A stretch of DNA of 64,000 nt from Sphingomonas palmae. Lineage in GTDB: Bacteria; Pseudomonadota; Alphaproteobacteria; Sphingomonadales; Sphingomonadaceae. Below are positions 38,501-47,865 of this stretch, piece by piece. Below the pieces are notes generated by a model. The model ran no database searches, was not told the origin of the DNA, and saw nothing but the letters and a program-made list of their open reading frames with translations. Positions within the stretch are counted from its first letter, which is position 1. Every line of letters begins with the position of its first letter. The position numbers and the translations under genes are program-made. The stretch spans positions 124,001-188,000 of the forward strand of contig NZ_FNZZ01000001.1 of assembly GCF_900109565.1 (NCBI RefSeq), read 5' to 3'.

Positions 38501-39343
38501 GTGCCAGAGCTTCCCGAAGTAGAGACCACGGTGCGGGGACTGCGCCCCGTGCTGCAGGATCAGGTGATCACCGCGGTCGAGGCGCGCCGTGCCAATCTGC
38601 GCCGCGCCTTTCCCGATGACTTGCGGCAGCGCTTGACCGGCGCGCGCGTCGTCTCGCTTGGCCGGCGCGCCAAATACGGTCTGATCGGCACCGACCGCGG
38701 CGACACCATGATCTTTCATCTCGGCATGTCGGGGCGATGGCGGGTCGATCCGGAAGAGCTGCAGACCCACGACCATCTGGTGATCGAGACGGGGCAGGGG
38801 CGTCGGCTCGCGCTCAACGACGCGCGGCGGTTCGGCTCGGTTGACCTGGTTGCGACCGATACGCTGCCGACGTTTCCCGCCTTTCAACTGCTCGGGCCGG
38901 AGCCGCTAGATCCCTCGTTCGACGCGCCCTATCTGCACGCCGCGCTCGCGGGCAAGCGCACCTCGATCAAGCTCGCGCTGCTTGACCAGCGCGTCGTGGC
39001 GGGGCTCGGCAATATCTACGTGTGCGAAGCACTGTACGATGCCCGGATCGATCCGCATCGCGCCGCGGGGGAGATCGGCCTCGCCCACCTGGTCCGGCTG
39101 ATCGACGCTATCCGCCTGGTGCTCGATGCAGCGATCATGGCAGGTGGTTCGACCCTGCGCAATTATGCGCGGCCCGACGGCGAGCTCGGCTACTTTTCCA
39201 AACAGTTCGCGGTCTACGGGCGCGAAGGCGAGGCGTGCGGATGCGGCGGGACGGTCGCGCGTTACGCCGAGGGTGGCCGTTCGACCTTCTGGTGCCCGAC
39301 CTGTCAGGAGGGAAAGCCGCGGCCAAGTCGTCGCAAGAGTTGA
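38501..39343 (+). CDS. mutM: Formamidopyrimidine-DNA glycosylase
   Basis: MutM removes oxidised purines such as 8-oxoguanine. The 280-residue protein starts with GTG so that the mature protein begins P2-E3-L4-P5-E6, the N-terminal catalytic proline and glutamate of the family. The C-terminal zinc finger has CGC (one residue between the first two cysteines, not the usual two) and the pair CPTC. The helix-two-turn-helix region (LDQRVVAGLGNIYVCEALYD) is normal. Confidence 0.96.
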   Translation: MPELPEVETTVRGLRPVLQDQVITAVEARRANLRRAFPDDLRQRLTGARVVSLGRRAKYGLIGTDRGDTMIFHLGMSGRWRVDPEELQTHDHLVIETGQGRRLALNDARRFGSVDLVATDTLPTFPAFQLLGPEPLDPSFDAPYLHAALAGKRTSIKLALLDQRVVAGLGNIYVCEALYDARIDPHRAAGEIGLAHLVRLIDAIRLVLDAAIMAGGSTLRNYARPDGELGYFSKQFAVYGREGEACGCGGTVARYAEGGRSTFWCPTCQEGKPRPSRRKS

Positions 39344-39439
39344 CGCTTCCACGGCGGATCGCTATGCGCGGCACCTTCACGAGGGTGGCGGGCCGTTCCC
39401 GCGCCCTTTGTCAACGTTTCAGCAGACCAGAGGACATAC

Positions 39440-39703
39440 ATGGCGAACACGCCGCAAGCCAAGAAGCGCATCCGTCGCAACGAGCGCCGGGCCGAAGTGA
39501 ACGGTGCCCGCGTCAGCCGCATCCGTACCTTCGTGAAGAAGGTCGAGGCAGCGCTCGCGGCCGGTGACAAGGCAGCGGCGACCACCGCGCTCGCGGCCGT
39601 GCAGCCCGAGCTGGCGCGTGGCGTTGCCAAGGGCGTGCTCCACAAGAACACCGCGTCGCGCAAATTCTCGCGCCTGACGAAGCGTCTGACCGCGCTCGCC
39701 TGA
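39440..39703 (+). CDS. rpsT: 30S ribosomal protein S20
   Basis: The 87-residue basic protein begins [20 protein letters not shown] and ends [14 protein letters not shown], as in S20, which binds 16S rRNA. A classical terminator follows. It lies between mutM and dnaA, a common order in alphaproteobacteria. Confidence 0.97.
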   Translation: MANTPQAKKRIRRNERRAEVNGARVSRIRTFVKKVEAALAAGDKAAATTALAAVQPELARGVAKGVLHKNTASRKFSRLTKRLTALA

Positions 39704-39725
39704 TCAGCGCCTCAACGCGATTGTT

Positions 39726-39761
39726 AAAGGCTCGTCGGGGTTGTTCCGGCGGGCCTTTTTT
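39726..39761 (+). terminator. Rho-independent terminator of rpsT
   Basis: AAAGGCTCGTCGG pairs with CCGGCGGGCCTTT with G-U wobbles around a short loop, and six T residues follow. It starts 23 bases after the rpsT stop. Confidence 0.85.
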
Positions 39762-40153
39762 CATGCCCGGCGTTGGATGAACGGAACATTCGGCGACCAA
39801 AATGGCAGCTGATTTGTCGCGTTTCGGAAAAGCTAGGTAAGTCCGCGATTCGTGTTGGCCGACGTCATGCACGATTGAACAAATAGTCGCGTAATCAGAG
39901 ACTTGTAAGAATTCCGACGCGTTTCAGCGCCGAATTCCGTGTCAATCCGCTTTATTTCGTTTTTGTGTCCGCGCGCGGACTTGATCGACTCACGCCCTTG
40001 TTCCTAATCCTGTCGCTCCAGGCCGGCGTTCGCTCGGTTGGGGCAAACGGATCAGCTTGGCGACCAGACGTGGTGGGGACCGCGTCCGGGCAGTTCTGAC
40101 CTTCGAAGATGGTACGTCGCGAACACCCGTTCGCGGCAACGGGAGAGTTGTGC
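39762..40153. other. AT-richer leader region before dnaA
   Basis: This stretch of about 390 bases is noticeably less GC-rich than its surroundings and has no gene that I can support. It contains two GANTC sites (GATTC at 39847-39851 and GACTC at 39987-39991), the target of the CcrM methylase in alphaproteobacteria, and two copies of GAATTCCG. I did not find a clear consensus DnaA box cluster, so an origin is not claimed. Confidence 0.45.
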
Positions 40154-41611
40154 GTGCTTCACGGCGGTGATCAGACGGGGTTGAGCGATACGGGCCGGGC
40201 ATGGGCCCGCGTCCGCGCCAACCTGCGCCTGTCCGCCGGCGCTCGCCTGTTCGATCAATGGCTCGCCCCGATGTCGCTGGTGGAGCCGTGTGACGGCGAG
40301 GACGTGCGTCTGGCGCTGCCCTCCGCCTTCATGACCGACTGGGTCCGCAACCATTATGCCGAACGGCTGGTGCATGAATTCCGCGCGCTGCTGCCACGGG
40401 TGCGTAGCGTGGCGATCGAGACCCGCCGCGCGACGCCTGCGCCCGAGGTGATGACGATCGCGGCGCCCGCGCCTGCGCAGCGCCCGGCGGCGCTTGCGGG
40501 GGCCGCGGCGACTCCCCTGCTCGATCTCGCCGCCGCGCCGGTGCCCGCCGCGCCGCGCGCTGCCTCGGAGCCGGTCCTTCACATCGAGCGTCCGCAGCTC
40601 GACCCGCGCTATACCTTCGAGCGTTTCGTCGCTGATCCGTCCAACCGCGTCGCGCTGAATGCCGCGCGCGCGCTCGCCGAGCCGGGTCCGGTCCGGTTCA
40701 GCCCGCTCTTCATCCACGGCGGCACCGGGCAGGGCAAATCGCACCTGATGCACGCGATCGGCCACGCCTTTCTCGAAGCCCGCCCCGACGCGCGCGTGCT
40801 GTGCATGTCGGCCGAGCGTTTCATGTTCGATTTCGTCGCCGCGATGCGCGCGCGTGACACGCACGCGTTCAAGTCGCGGCTGCGCGGCTGCGACCTGCTG
40901 CTGATCGACGATCTCCAGTTCATCGCCGGCAAGGACGCGACGCAGGAAGAGTTCTTCCACACGATCAACGAGATCATGGCCGCGGGCAAGCGGCTGGTGA
41001 TCTCCGCCGATCGCGCGCCGCAGGCACTCGACGGGGTCGAGTCGCGCATTCTCGGTCGAATGAGCGCGGGCCTGGTCGCCGACGTGAAGGGATCGACGCT
41101 GGAGTTGCGGCGCGCGGTATTGGCGCAGCGCCTCGCCGAGCTACCCGACGCGATCGTACCCGAAGATGTCGTGGATATGATCGCGTGTCGGATTGCTTCG
41201 TCGATCCGCGAGGTCGAAGGCGCGCTCAACCGCGTGGTCGCCTACGCGTCGCTAACGGGTGAGGTGATCGATCTCGGCTTCGCACAAAGCGTGCTCGGCG
41301 ACACGCTGCGGGGCGTGCAGCGGCGCGTGACGATCGACGAGATCCAGAAGCTCGTGTCCGAGCATTTCGAGATCAAGCAGATCGACCTGGTCTCTGCCCG
41401 CCGCGCGCGCGCCGTCGCCCGGCCGCGTCAGATCGCGATGTACCTTGCCAAGCGGATGACGACGCGCTCGCTGCCCGAGATCGGCCGCAAGTTCGGCGGC
41501 CGCGATCACAGCACAGTAATTCACGCGGTCCGCCGGATCGAGGAGCTGCGCGACACCGACCGCGATGTCGACGGCGCGGTGCGCACGCTGATCCACCAGC
41601 TCGAGGCCTGA
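40154..41611 (+). CDS. dnaA: Chromosomal replication initiator protein DnaA
   Basis: DnaA binds and opens the origin. It has an N-terminal domain (ARLFDQWLAPM), a variable alanine- and proline-rich linker, the AAA+ domain with Walker A in GGTGQGKSHLMHAIGH and Walker B LLLIDDLQFIAG, and the C-terminal DNA-binding helix FGGRDHSTVIHAVRRI. GTG 40154 is chosen because GGAG ends eight bases before it (485 residues); ATG 40109, which lacks a good ribosome-binding site, would add 15 residues. Confidence 0.95.
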   Translation: MLHGGDQTGLSDTGRAWARVRANLRLSAGARLFDQWLAPMSLVEPCDGEDVRLALPSAFMTDWVRNHYAERLVHEFRALLPRVRSVAIETRRATPAPEVMTIAAPAPAQRPAALAGAAATPLLDLAAAPVPAAPRAASEPVLHIERPQLDPRYTFERFVADPSNRVALNAARALAEPGPVRFSPLFIHGGTGQGKSHLMHAIGHAFLEARPDARVLCMSAERFMFDFVAAMRARDTHAFKSRLRGCDLLLIDDLQFIAGKDATQEEFFHTINEIMAAGKRLVISADRAPQALDGVESRILGRMSAGLVADVKGSTLELRRAVLAQRLAELPDAIVPEDVVDMIACRIASSIREVEGALNRVVAYASLTGEVIDLGFAQSVLGDTLRGVQRRVTIDEIQKLVSEHFEIKQIDLVSARRARAVARPRQIAMYLAKRMTTRSLPEIGRKFGGRDHSTVIHAVRRIEELRDTDRDVDGAVRTLIHQLEA

Positions 41612-41616
41612 CACGC

Positions 41617-41919
41617 TCAGGCGGCGCGGGTGAGCGGTACCTCCTCGACGTCCTGCTCGGAGGAGGCGACTGCGGCAACGTCCGGGGCAGGCGGCAGGCG
41701 CGTCTTGGCATCCGGAGCAGCAACGCGGCTGATCACCACAATTGCCCCGAGCACGACATAAGCGGCGAGCGCTGCTTCCATGTTTACCATCAGCCCCGCA
41801 CCGATCGCGAGGCGCAGCCACAGCGGATTGAACCCGAAATCGGCGGCAAGCGCGGCGCAGACGCCAAAGATGCTGTCGCGCCCTGGTTTTACGCTGGTCG
41901 AGTTCGCCTGATTGGTCAT
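41617..41919 (-). CDS. PspC domain protein
   Basis: The 100-residue protein has the PspC domain pattern: RDSIFGVCAALAADFGFNPL, then a membrane helix (LAAYVVLGAIVVIS). In E. coli, PspC takes part in the phage-shock response to membrane stress; other psp genes are not in the window, so this may be an independent relative. A GGAG site lies eight bases upstream of the ATG. The charged C-terminal 35 residues are variable. Confidence 0.85.
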   Translation of the reverse strand: MTNQANSTSVKPGRDSIFGVCAALAADFGFNPLWLRLAIGAGLMVNMEAALAAYVVLGAIVVISRVAAPDAKTRLPPAPDVAAVASSEQDVEEVPLTRAA

Positions 41920-42073
41920 GGTCTTCGCTCCGCATCATGGGAGGCCGCAGCCTCGATACGGATTGCTCAGCACCAATCGTGCCAAGTCGCTAAGTCATTG
42001 ACTTTGCGCTAACCGCAGGCGCTTGCAAAATTTGACGTGGTGCGATGCGCCAATATCTGGCGTGGGGACACGC

Positions 42074-43090
42074 TTAGACGAGCAGCCCCATCGCCTCCTG
42101 TGCTCGCCGCAGCAATGGCGCAGCCAGTTCCCGCGCACGCTCCGCCCCGCGTTCGAGGATCGCGTCGATCGCGCCCTGATCGGCGAGCAGCCGCGTCATC
42201 TCGTCGCGGATCGGACCGAGTTTCGCCACCGCTAGGTCGGCAAGCGCGGGCTTGAACTGCCCGAACCCCTTGCCGGCATACTCCGCCACGACCTCGGCGG
42301 TCGTGCGATCCGCCAGCGCGGCGAAGATGGTGACGAGATTGCGCGCCTCGGGGCGACTCCCCAGCTCCTCCCAGGTTTCGGGCAACAGGTCGGGGTCGGT
42401 CTTCGCGCGGCGGAACTTGTCCGCGATCACTTCGTCCGAGTCGATCAGCTTCACGACCGACTGCTCGGACGGGTTCGACTTCGACATCTTGGCGCCCGCA
42501 TCGCGCAGGCTCATGATGCGTGGCGCGGCCTGGCTCACCAGCGGAGCGGGCAGGGTGAACAGCTCGGTTTCGTAATCGGCATTGAACTTCGTGGCGATGT
42601 CGCGCGCGAGCTCGAGGTGCTGCTTCTGATCCTCGCCGACGGGCACGTGCGTCGCATTGTAGAGCAGCACGTCCGCCGCCATCAGCACCGGGTAATCGTA
42701 CAGACCGACGCTCGCGCCTTCACGGTTCTTCCCCGCCTTGTCCTTGAACTGCGTCATGCGGTTCAGCCAGCCGACGCGCGCGACGTTGTTGAGCAGGCAC
42801 GACAGCTCGCTGTGCTGCGGCACCCGGGCCTGGTTGAACAGGATCGAGCGTTCGGGATCGATCCCGGCAGCGACTAGAGTCGCGGTCATCTCGATCGTGT
42901 TGGCGCGCAGGTCCGCGGGCGCGATCCATTCGGTCAGGCCGTGAAGGTCGGCGATGAAGTACATCGTCTCGCCGCCCTGCGACAGGATCTGATCCTGCAT
43001 CGCGACCCACTGCTTCACCGCACCGAGGTAGTTGCCGAGGTGGAGATTGCCGGTCGGCTTGATGCCGGAAACAACGCGCATATTCGTCAT
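42074..43090 (-). CDS. trpS: Tryptophan--tRNA ligase
   Basis: The 338-residue class I synthetase charges tRNA-Trp. It has the HIGH-like motif in KPTGNLHLGNYLG, KMSKS in AKMSKSNPSE, and the tryptophan-binding segments LLYNATHVPVGEDQKQHLEL and LMAADVLLY. The start ATG overlaps the murJ stop by four bases, so trpS follows murJ in the same transcript. Confidence 0.97.
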   Translation of the reverse strand: MTNMRVVSGIKPTGNLHLGNYLGAVKQWVAMQDQILSQGGETMYFIADLHGLTEWIAPADLRANTIEMTATLVAAGIDPERSILFNQARVPQHSELSCLLNNVARVGWLNRMTQFKDKAGKNREGASVGLYDYPVLMAADVLLYNATHVPVGEDQKQHLELARDIATKFNADYETELFTLPAPLVSQAAPRIMSLRDAGAKMSKSNPSEQSVVKLIDSDEVIADKFRRAKTDPDLLPETWEELGSRPEARNLVTIFAALADRTTAEVVAEYAGKGFGQFKPALADLAVAKLGPIRDEMTRLLADQGAIDAILERGAERARELAAPLLRRAQEAMGLLV

Positions 43091-44676
43091 CGGGAAGAGG
43101 CTCTGCGGCGAAGGAGGGAGCGAAGATCTGCGACGCGGAACGCCCCGGTCGCGAAGCAGGCGAGCGCGTAGACGAGGACGCCCGCGCCGACCAGCACGGC
43201 CAGGGCGAGGCCACGCGTCAGCAGGCTGCCCGTCAGATAGGGATCAATCCGCGGCGTGACGAGCAGCAGCGTCGCACCCATCAGCGCGGCAGCGATAGCG
43301 AGGCGGGGAGCCTTGCGCCGCACCTGCGCGTCGAGCGTGAAATGCCCGCGTCGCGCCAGCGTGACGTAGAGCGAGGAAACGTTGACCGTCGACGCGATCG
43401 CGGTGGCGAGCGGTGGTCCGACCTGCCCGATGTCGTAGCGGCCGAGCACCGGGATCAGGATCAGATTGCCGACCAGATTGATCGCGACCGACCACAGCGC
43501 CAGCCGCACCGGCGTCTTGGTATCCGCGCGCGCGTAGAAGCCGGGGGTCAGCACCTTGACTAGCACGTAGCTCGGCAGGCCGATCGAGAAGGCCGACAGT
43601 GCCAGCGCGGCGCGTGTCGTGTCGGCGGCGTCGAAGGCGCCGTGCTGGAACAGCCCGCGCACGATCGGCTCGGCCGCGAAGACGAAGGCGGCGGTTGCGG
43701 GCAAAGTCAGAAACAGCGCGAGTTCGAGCCCGCGGTTCTGCGTCTCCATCGCCTCCGCCTCGCGTCCCTCGCTCAGCAGGCGCGACACGACGGGGAGCAG
43801 GATGGTGCCGAGGCCGATGCCGATCATACCGAGCGGCAGCTGGTTCAGCCGGTCGGCGTAATAGATCGCCGAGATCGATCCCGCCGACAGCAGCCCGCCT
43901 GCCAACGCAGTGGAGATAGCGAGGTTGATCTGCGCCGCGCCCGCACCCGCGGCGGCGGGCACGATCAGCTTCATCAACTGCTTCACGTCGTCGTCGAGCT
44001 TCGGAAAGCGTAGTCGCAGCGACACGCCAGCGCGCCGGCACGCCCACATCAACCAAAGAAGCTGCAGCGCGCCGCCCGCGGTGACCGAAATCGCCTGCGC
44101 GCGCGCGGTCTCGTACGCATTGTCGCCGTGGAAGAACAGCAGCCCGGCGATCATCGCGACGTTGAGCAGGATCGGCGCGGCGGCGTTGACCCAGAACTTG
44201 TTGAGCGAGTTGAGAATGCCGCCCAGCAGCGACACCAGCGAGATCAGCATCAGATACGGGATGGTGAAGCGCGAAAGCGTCACCGCGAAGGCGAACTGCG
44301 CCGGGTTCGGGTGCTGCCGCTCGAACCCACCCGACAGCCCCCAGGTGATCGGATAAGCGGCGATCAGCATGATTGCGGTGAACGCGACCAGCACCGGGAA
44401 CAGCACGGCCAGGGCGCGCTCGGCGAAGTCTACGCCCGCCGCGGTGCCGCCGCCGTCCGCCACCTTGCGGTTGAACAGCGGAATGAACGCGGCGGAGAAG
44501 GCGCCTTCCGCGAAAAGCGCGCGGAACATGTTGGGTAGTCGAAACGCGACGAAGAAGGCGTCGGACGCGAAACTCGCGCCGACATAGGTCGCCTGCAGCG
44601 TGTCGCGCACCAGCGCCAGCACGCGACTGGCGAGCGTCAGCCCGCCGACCGAGCCGAGGGCACGGGCCAGGTTCAT
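43087..44676 (-). CDS. murJ: Lipid II flippase MurJ
   Basis: MurJ moves the peptidoglycan precursor lipid II across the inner membrane. The 529-residue MATE-like protein has many hydrophobic helices and the family features SRVLALVRDTLQATYVGA and FRALFAEGAFSAAFIPLF near the N-terminus, and GLPSYVLVKVLTPGFYAR with the conserved arginine. Its stop overlaps trpS (ATGA). SecB is encoded upstream, 29 bases from murJ. Confidence 0.95.
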   Translation of the reverse strand: MNLARALGSVGGLTLASRVLALVRDTLQATYVGASFASDAFFVAFRLPNMFRALFAEGAFSAAFIPLFNRKVADGGGTAAGVDFAERALAVLFPVLVAFTAIMLIAAYPITWGLSGGFERQHPNPAQFAFAVTLSRFTIPYLMLISLVSLLGGILNSLNKFWVNAAAPILLNVAMIAGLLFFHGDNAYETARAQAISVTAGGALQLLWLMWACRRAGVSLRLRFPKLDDDVKQLMKLIVPAAAGAGAAQINLAISTALAGGLLSAGSISAIYYADRLNQLPLGMIGIGLGTILLPVVSRLLSEGREAEAMETQNRGLELALFLTLPATAAFVFAAEPIVRGLFQHGAFDAADTTRAALALSAFSIGLPSYVLVKVLTPGFYARADTKTPVRLALWSVAINLVGNLILIPVLGRYDIGQVGPPLATAIASTVNVSSLYVTLARRGHFTLDAQVRRKAPRLAIAAALMGATLLLVTPRIDPYLTGSLLTRGLALAVLVGAGVLVYALACFATGAFRVADLRSLLRRRASSR

Positions 44677-44705
44677 CGGCTACGTCGCTCCCGGCCCGTC
44701 AGGGA

Positions 44706-45218
44706 TCAGGCGTGGCCGACCTGACCGTCGCCGAACTGGATGCCCTGCTGCTGCGCCTGCTGGAGGAACAGCGCGTTGAAGTCGATCGGCTCGAGCACCA
44801 GCGGCGGGAAGCCGCCGTCGCGGATCGCATCCGACACGACGCGGCGCGCAAACGGGAAGAGCAGGCGCGGGCCTTCGCCCAGCAGGAATGGCTGAACGTG
44901 CTCGGCCGGGATGTTGCGCAACCCGAACAGACCGGCGTAGCTCAGCTCGGTGATGAACGCGGTCTGCCCATTCGAGGTCGCCTTGACCTCGATCTTCAGC
45001 ACGACCTCGTGCACTTCCTCGCCGACCTGATTCGCACCGATATCGAACTGCACGTTGATCTCGGGCGGGGTCTCGTTTTGGTAGATCGCGGGCGCGTTCG
45101 GATTCTCGAACGACAGATCCTTCACGTACTGCGAGATGAGCCCGGCCGCGGGCGTCTGGTCGGCACCGTTCTCGAACGGGTTGCCGTCCTGCGTTACGCC
45201 ATTGTCCTGCTCGTCCAT
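44706..45218 (-). CDS. secB: Protein-export chaperone SecB
   Basis: SecB keeps exported proteins unfolded and delivers them to SecA. The 170-residue protein has the SecB core: SQYVKDLSFENPNAP, a beta segment with VHEVVLKIEVKA, ELSYAGLFGLRNIPAEHV and LFPFARRVVSDAIRDGGFPP. The acidic N-terminal and glutamine-rich C-terminal ends are variable. It is divergent from the Tim44-like gene, 166 bases away. Confidence 0.96.
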   Translation of the reverse strand: MDEQDNGVTQDGNPFENGADQTPAAGLISQYVKDLSFENPNAPAIYQNETPPEINVQFDIGANQVGEEVHEVVLKIEVKATSNGQTAFITELSYAGLFGLRNIPAEHVQPFLLGEGPRLLFPFARRVVSDAIRDGGFPPLVLEPIDFNALFLQQAQQQGIQFGDGQVGHA

Positions 45219-45384
45219 GATCCTGATCCTTGCGAGAAAAGAGCGCCGTCGCGCCGAATGCCGCGCGCCTAGCCCAATTGCGGGGCGACTAGCAGCGCGA
45301 ACCCGTGGATACAACGTGCCTGCTCGTCGATTTGAAGTTCGCGCAGGCTCGGACTATGTTGTGCGTCTGCTGATCGGAGGCCCG

Positions 45385-46029
45385 GTGTTCTACGTTGTCC
45401 TGCTAGCGATGGTCGCCGCGTTCCTGGCGCTTCGCTTATATTCGGTGCTCGGCAAGCGCGGTGGTCACGAGCAATCGCTGCCGCGCGCAGCCGAAGAGCG
45501 TGTAGCGGCCGTCGGGCAGCCACGAACGGTCGAGAACGTGCCCGACGTGCGCGGTGCCACCGTTCGTCCGTTTGACAGCGGCGCCGAGAGCGGCCTTCGC
45601 GCCGTTGCGGCAGCCGAGCCGGGCTTCGACGTGACGCGCTTCATCGACGGATCGCAGGCGGCGTACCGCATGATCCTTGAGGCGTTCTGGCGCGGTGACG
45701 AGGACGCGCTCGCCGATCTGGTCGTCCCCGACGTGCGCGAAGCGTTCGTGGAGGCCATTCAAGCGCGCCGCGACGCGGGTCACGTGCTCGACAATCGTCT
45801 GGTTACGATCGAGCGCGCATCGATCGTCTCGGCGTCGGTCGACGGCCGGGCCGCGCAGATTGCAGTCCGGTTCGACGCCGACATCGCGGCGGTCACGCGC
45901 GACACCGACGGCAATGTGGTCGCGGGCTCGCTGAGCGACGCAGTGCAGACGCATGACTTGTGGACCTTTACCCGCACGCTCAAGAGCACCGATCCGAACT
46001 GGATGCTCGCGGACACCGACGAAGCGTGA
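45385..46029 (+). CDS. Tim44/TimA-family protein
   Basis: The 214-residue protein has one N-terminal membrane helix (FYVVLLAMVAAFLALRLYSV) followed by GKRGGHEQ and a Tim44-like domain (VTRFIDGSQAAYRMILEAFW, DLVVPDVREAF). Mitochondrial Tim44 is part of the import motor; in alphaproteobacteria TimA is thought to be an adaptor in the envelope. The GTG 45385 is chosen because GGAGG lies four bases upstream and homologous proteins begin at the helix. The next gene, mltA, starts in its stop codon (GTGA). Confidence 0.85.
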   Translation: MFYVVLLAMVAAFLALRLYSVLGKRGGHEQSLPRAAEERVAAVGQPRTVENVPDVRGATVRPFDSGAESGLRAVAAAEPGFDVTRFIDGSQAAYRMILEAFWRGDEDALADLVVPDVREAFVEAIQARRDAGHVLDNRLVTIERASIVSASVDGRAAQIAVRFDADIAAVTRDTDGNVVAGSLSDAVQTHDLWTFTRTLKSTDPNWMLADTDEA

Positions 46030-47333
46030 GGTACCGTCGGGGGGTAGTTGCGCTGGCCGGCGCGCTGGCGTTGTCGGCGTGCGTCGGCGGGGTTTCGTCA
46101 TCCGACCGCGGGATCGGTGCGGTTCCGCCGCCTCCATCGTGGTCGCAGCGTGATCGTGACCAGCCGCGCCAGGATGACGAGCCGGGCCCGCGTCAGCCGG
46201 TCGCGTCGGTGCCGATCCTTCCGGTACCTGCCGTTGCAACACCTGGCGCGCTCACCGCGGTGCAGGCGGGGACGACGCGGGGCGTGGAGTGGAGCGCACT
46301 ACCGATCTCGCCCGACAATGCCGCGCTGGCGTTGCAGGCATTTCGTACTTCCTGTCCCAGCCTGCTGCGCCGTGCGGACCAGTCGGGGCTGACGACATCT
46401 GCCGATTGGCAACCCGCCTGTTCAGCCGCCGCGACGACCGCGCCGGGGCAGGCGAGCGACTTCTTCCGCCGTTATCTGGAGCCGGTGCAGGTCGGTGACG
46501 GGCGCGCCTACGCGACCGGCTACTACATCCCGGAGATACGCGGCTCGCGCGAGGAGCGCGCCGGTTACGCGCCGATCTACGCGCGTCCAAACGACCTGAT
46601 CGACGTCGATCTCGGCGCCTTTTCGACCGATCTCGCGGGCAAGAAGATACGGGGCCGCGTCGACGGCTCGAACTTCGTACCTTACTTCGATCGCACCGCA
46701 ATCGAGGAGGGCGCGCTCAACGGCCGCGCGCGCGTGCTCGGCTACGCAGTCGATCCCGTGGAATTCTTTTTCCTCCAGGTTCAGGGTTCGGGCAACGTCC
46801 GCATGCCCGACGGATCGCTGCTTCGGATTGGTTACGACACGCAGAACGGGCGTGATTACACCGGGATCGGTGCGTTGATGCGCGCGCGTGGGCTGATCGG
46901 CCCCAATCAGGCGTCGATGCAGGGCGTGGTACAGTGGCTGCACGACCACCCCGATGAGGGCCGCGCGATCATGCGCGAGAACAAGAGCTTCGTCTTCTTT
47001 CGCGTGCTCGACGGTCCGCCGCTCGGGGCGCTGGGCCTGTCGGTCACCGGCGGCGCGACAGTGGCGGCCGATCCCAAGTTCATCCCGCTCGGCGCGCCGG
47101 TGCTGCTGTCGATGGACCGCGTCGACGCCAACGGAATCTGGATCGCACAGGACACCGGGGGCGCGATCAAGGGCGCGAACCGCTTCGACACCTTCTGGGG
47201 AGCGGGCAGCGAGGCGCGTGCGATCGCGGGCGGGATGAGCGCGCGCGGCACCGCGTTCCTGCTGCTGCCGGTCGGCACCGCGGATCGGCTGCGCAGCGGA
47301 GGAGCGAGCGGTGGGACGACACCTCGCCCCTGA
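46026..47333 (+). CDS. mltA: Membrane-bound lytic murein transglycosylase A
   Basis: MltA cuts peptidoglycan glycan chains. The 435-residue protein has a lipoprotein signal with lipid-attachment cysteine in ALALSACVGG, a proline-rich linker to about residue 75, the MltA domain (residues 80-290) and the 3D domain, with the catalytic aspartate in IWIAQDTGGAIKGANRFDTF. The GTG start overlaps the upstream TGA (GTGA). The end overlaps the Smr gene by 23 bases. Confidence 0.94.
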   Translation: MRYRRGVVALAGALALSACVGGVSSSDRGIGAVPPPPSWSQRDRDQPRQDDEPGPRQPVASVPILPVPAVATPGALTAVQAGTTRGVEWSALPISPDNAALALQAFRTSCPSLLRRADQSGLTTSADWQPACSAAATTAPGQASDFFRRYLEPVQVGDGRAYATGYYIPEIRGSREERAGYAPIYARPNDLIDVDLGAFSTDLAGKKIRGRVDGSNFVPYFDRTAIEEGALNGRARVLGYAVDPVEFFFLQVQGSGNVRMPDGSLLRIGYDTQNGRDYTGIGALMRARGLIGPNQASMQGVVQWLHDHPDEGRAIMRENKSFVFFRVLDGPPLGALGLSVTGGATVAADPKFIPLGAPVLLSMDRVDANGIWIAQDTGGAIKGANRFDTFWGAGSEARAIAGGMSARGTAFLLLPVGTADRLRSGGASGGTTPRP

Positions 47334-47862
47334 AGAGGCGAACGCCTGGGCGCAGGTGCGCGCTACTGTGCGTCCGCTGCGGCCGCAGAAACCTGTTCCA
47401 ACCCCCGTGGTGATCGCGCCATCCGCGCCGACGAAGGCGAAGGCTGCGCGTGCATCGGTGGTTGCGCCTGCCGCCAGTTCCGCGCGTGTCGCAGCGCCGA
47501 TAGCGCGGTCGTCGACAGCGAACACGCTCGATCGCACGTGGGACCGCAAGCTGACCACGGGCATGGTCACGCCCGACCGCACGATCGACCTGCACGGGCA
47601 CACGCTCGCGTCGGCGCATGCGCTGCTCGATCATCAGCTCGACCAGGCGATCAGGCACGGCGAACGAACGATCCTGCTCGTGACCGGACGACCGCCGCGC
47701 AAGGAGAGCGAGCGTCCGCACGCCCGCGGCGCGATCCGCGCGGCGATCGGCGACTGGCTCCAGCTATCCCGCCACGCCGACGCGGTCGCGGCAGTGCGCG
47801 GCGCACACCCGCGGCACGGCGGCGCGGGTGCGCTTTACGTCATCTTGCGGCGCAGACGCTGA
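47311..47862 (+). CDS. Smr domain protein (predicted DNA/RNA nuclease)
   Basis: The 183-residue protein has a variable basic N-terminal half and a C-terminal Smr domain, recognised by TIDLHGHTLASAHALLDHQL, ILLVTGRP and HARGAIRAAIGDWL with HGGAGALYVIL. Smr domains related to MutS2 cleave nucleic acid; the substrate here is unknown. GTG 47311 follows GGAGGAG. It overlaps the mltA end by 23 bases and is convergent with msrB, three bases away. Confidence 0.9.
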   Translation: MGRHLAPEEANAWAQVRATVRPLRPQKPVPTPVVIAPSAPTKAKAARASVVAPAASSARVAAPIARSSTANTLDRTWDRKLTTGMVTPDRTIDLHGHTLASAHALLDHQLDQAIRHGERTILLVTGRPPRKESERPHARGAIRAAIGDWLQLSRHADAVAAVRGAHPRHGGAGALYVILRRRR

Positions 47863-47865
47863 GGA

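Noticed and set aside
39762-40108. A replication origin upstream of dnaA
   Set aside because: No cluster of consensus DnaA boxes was found by eye, and in this group dnaA need not be at the origin.
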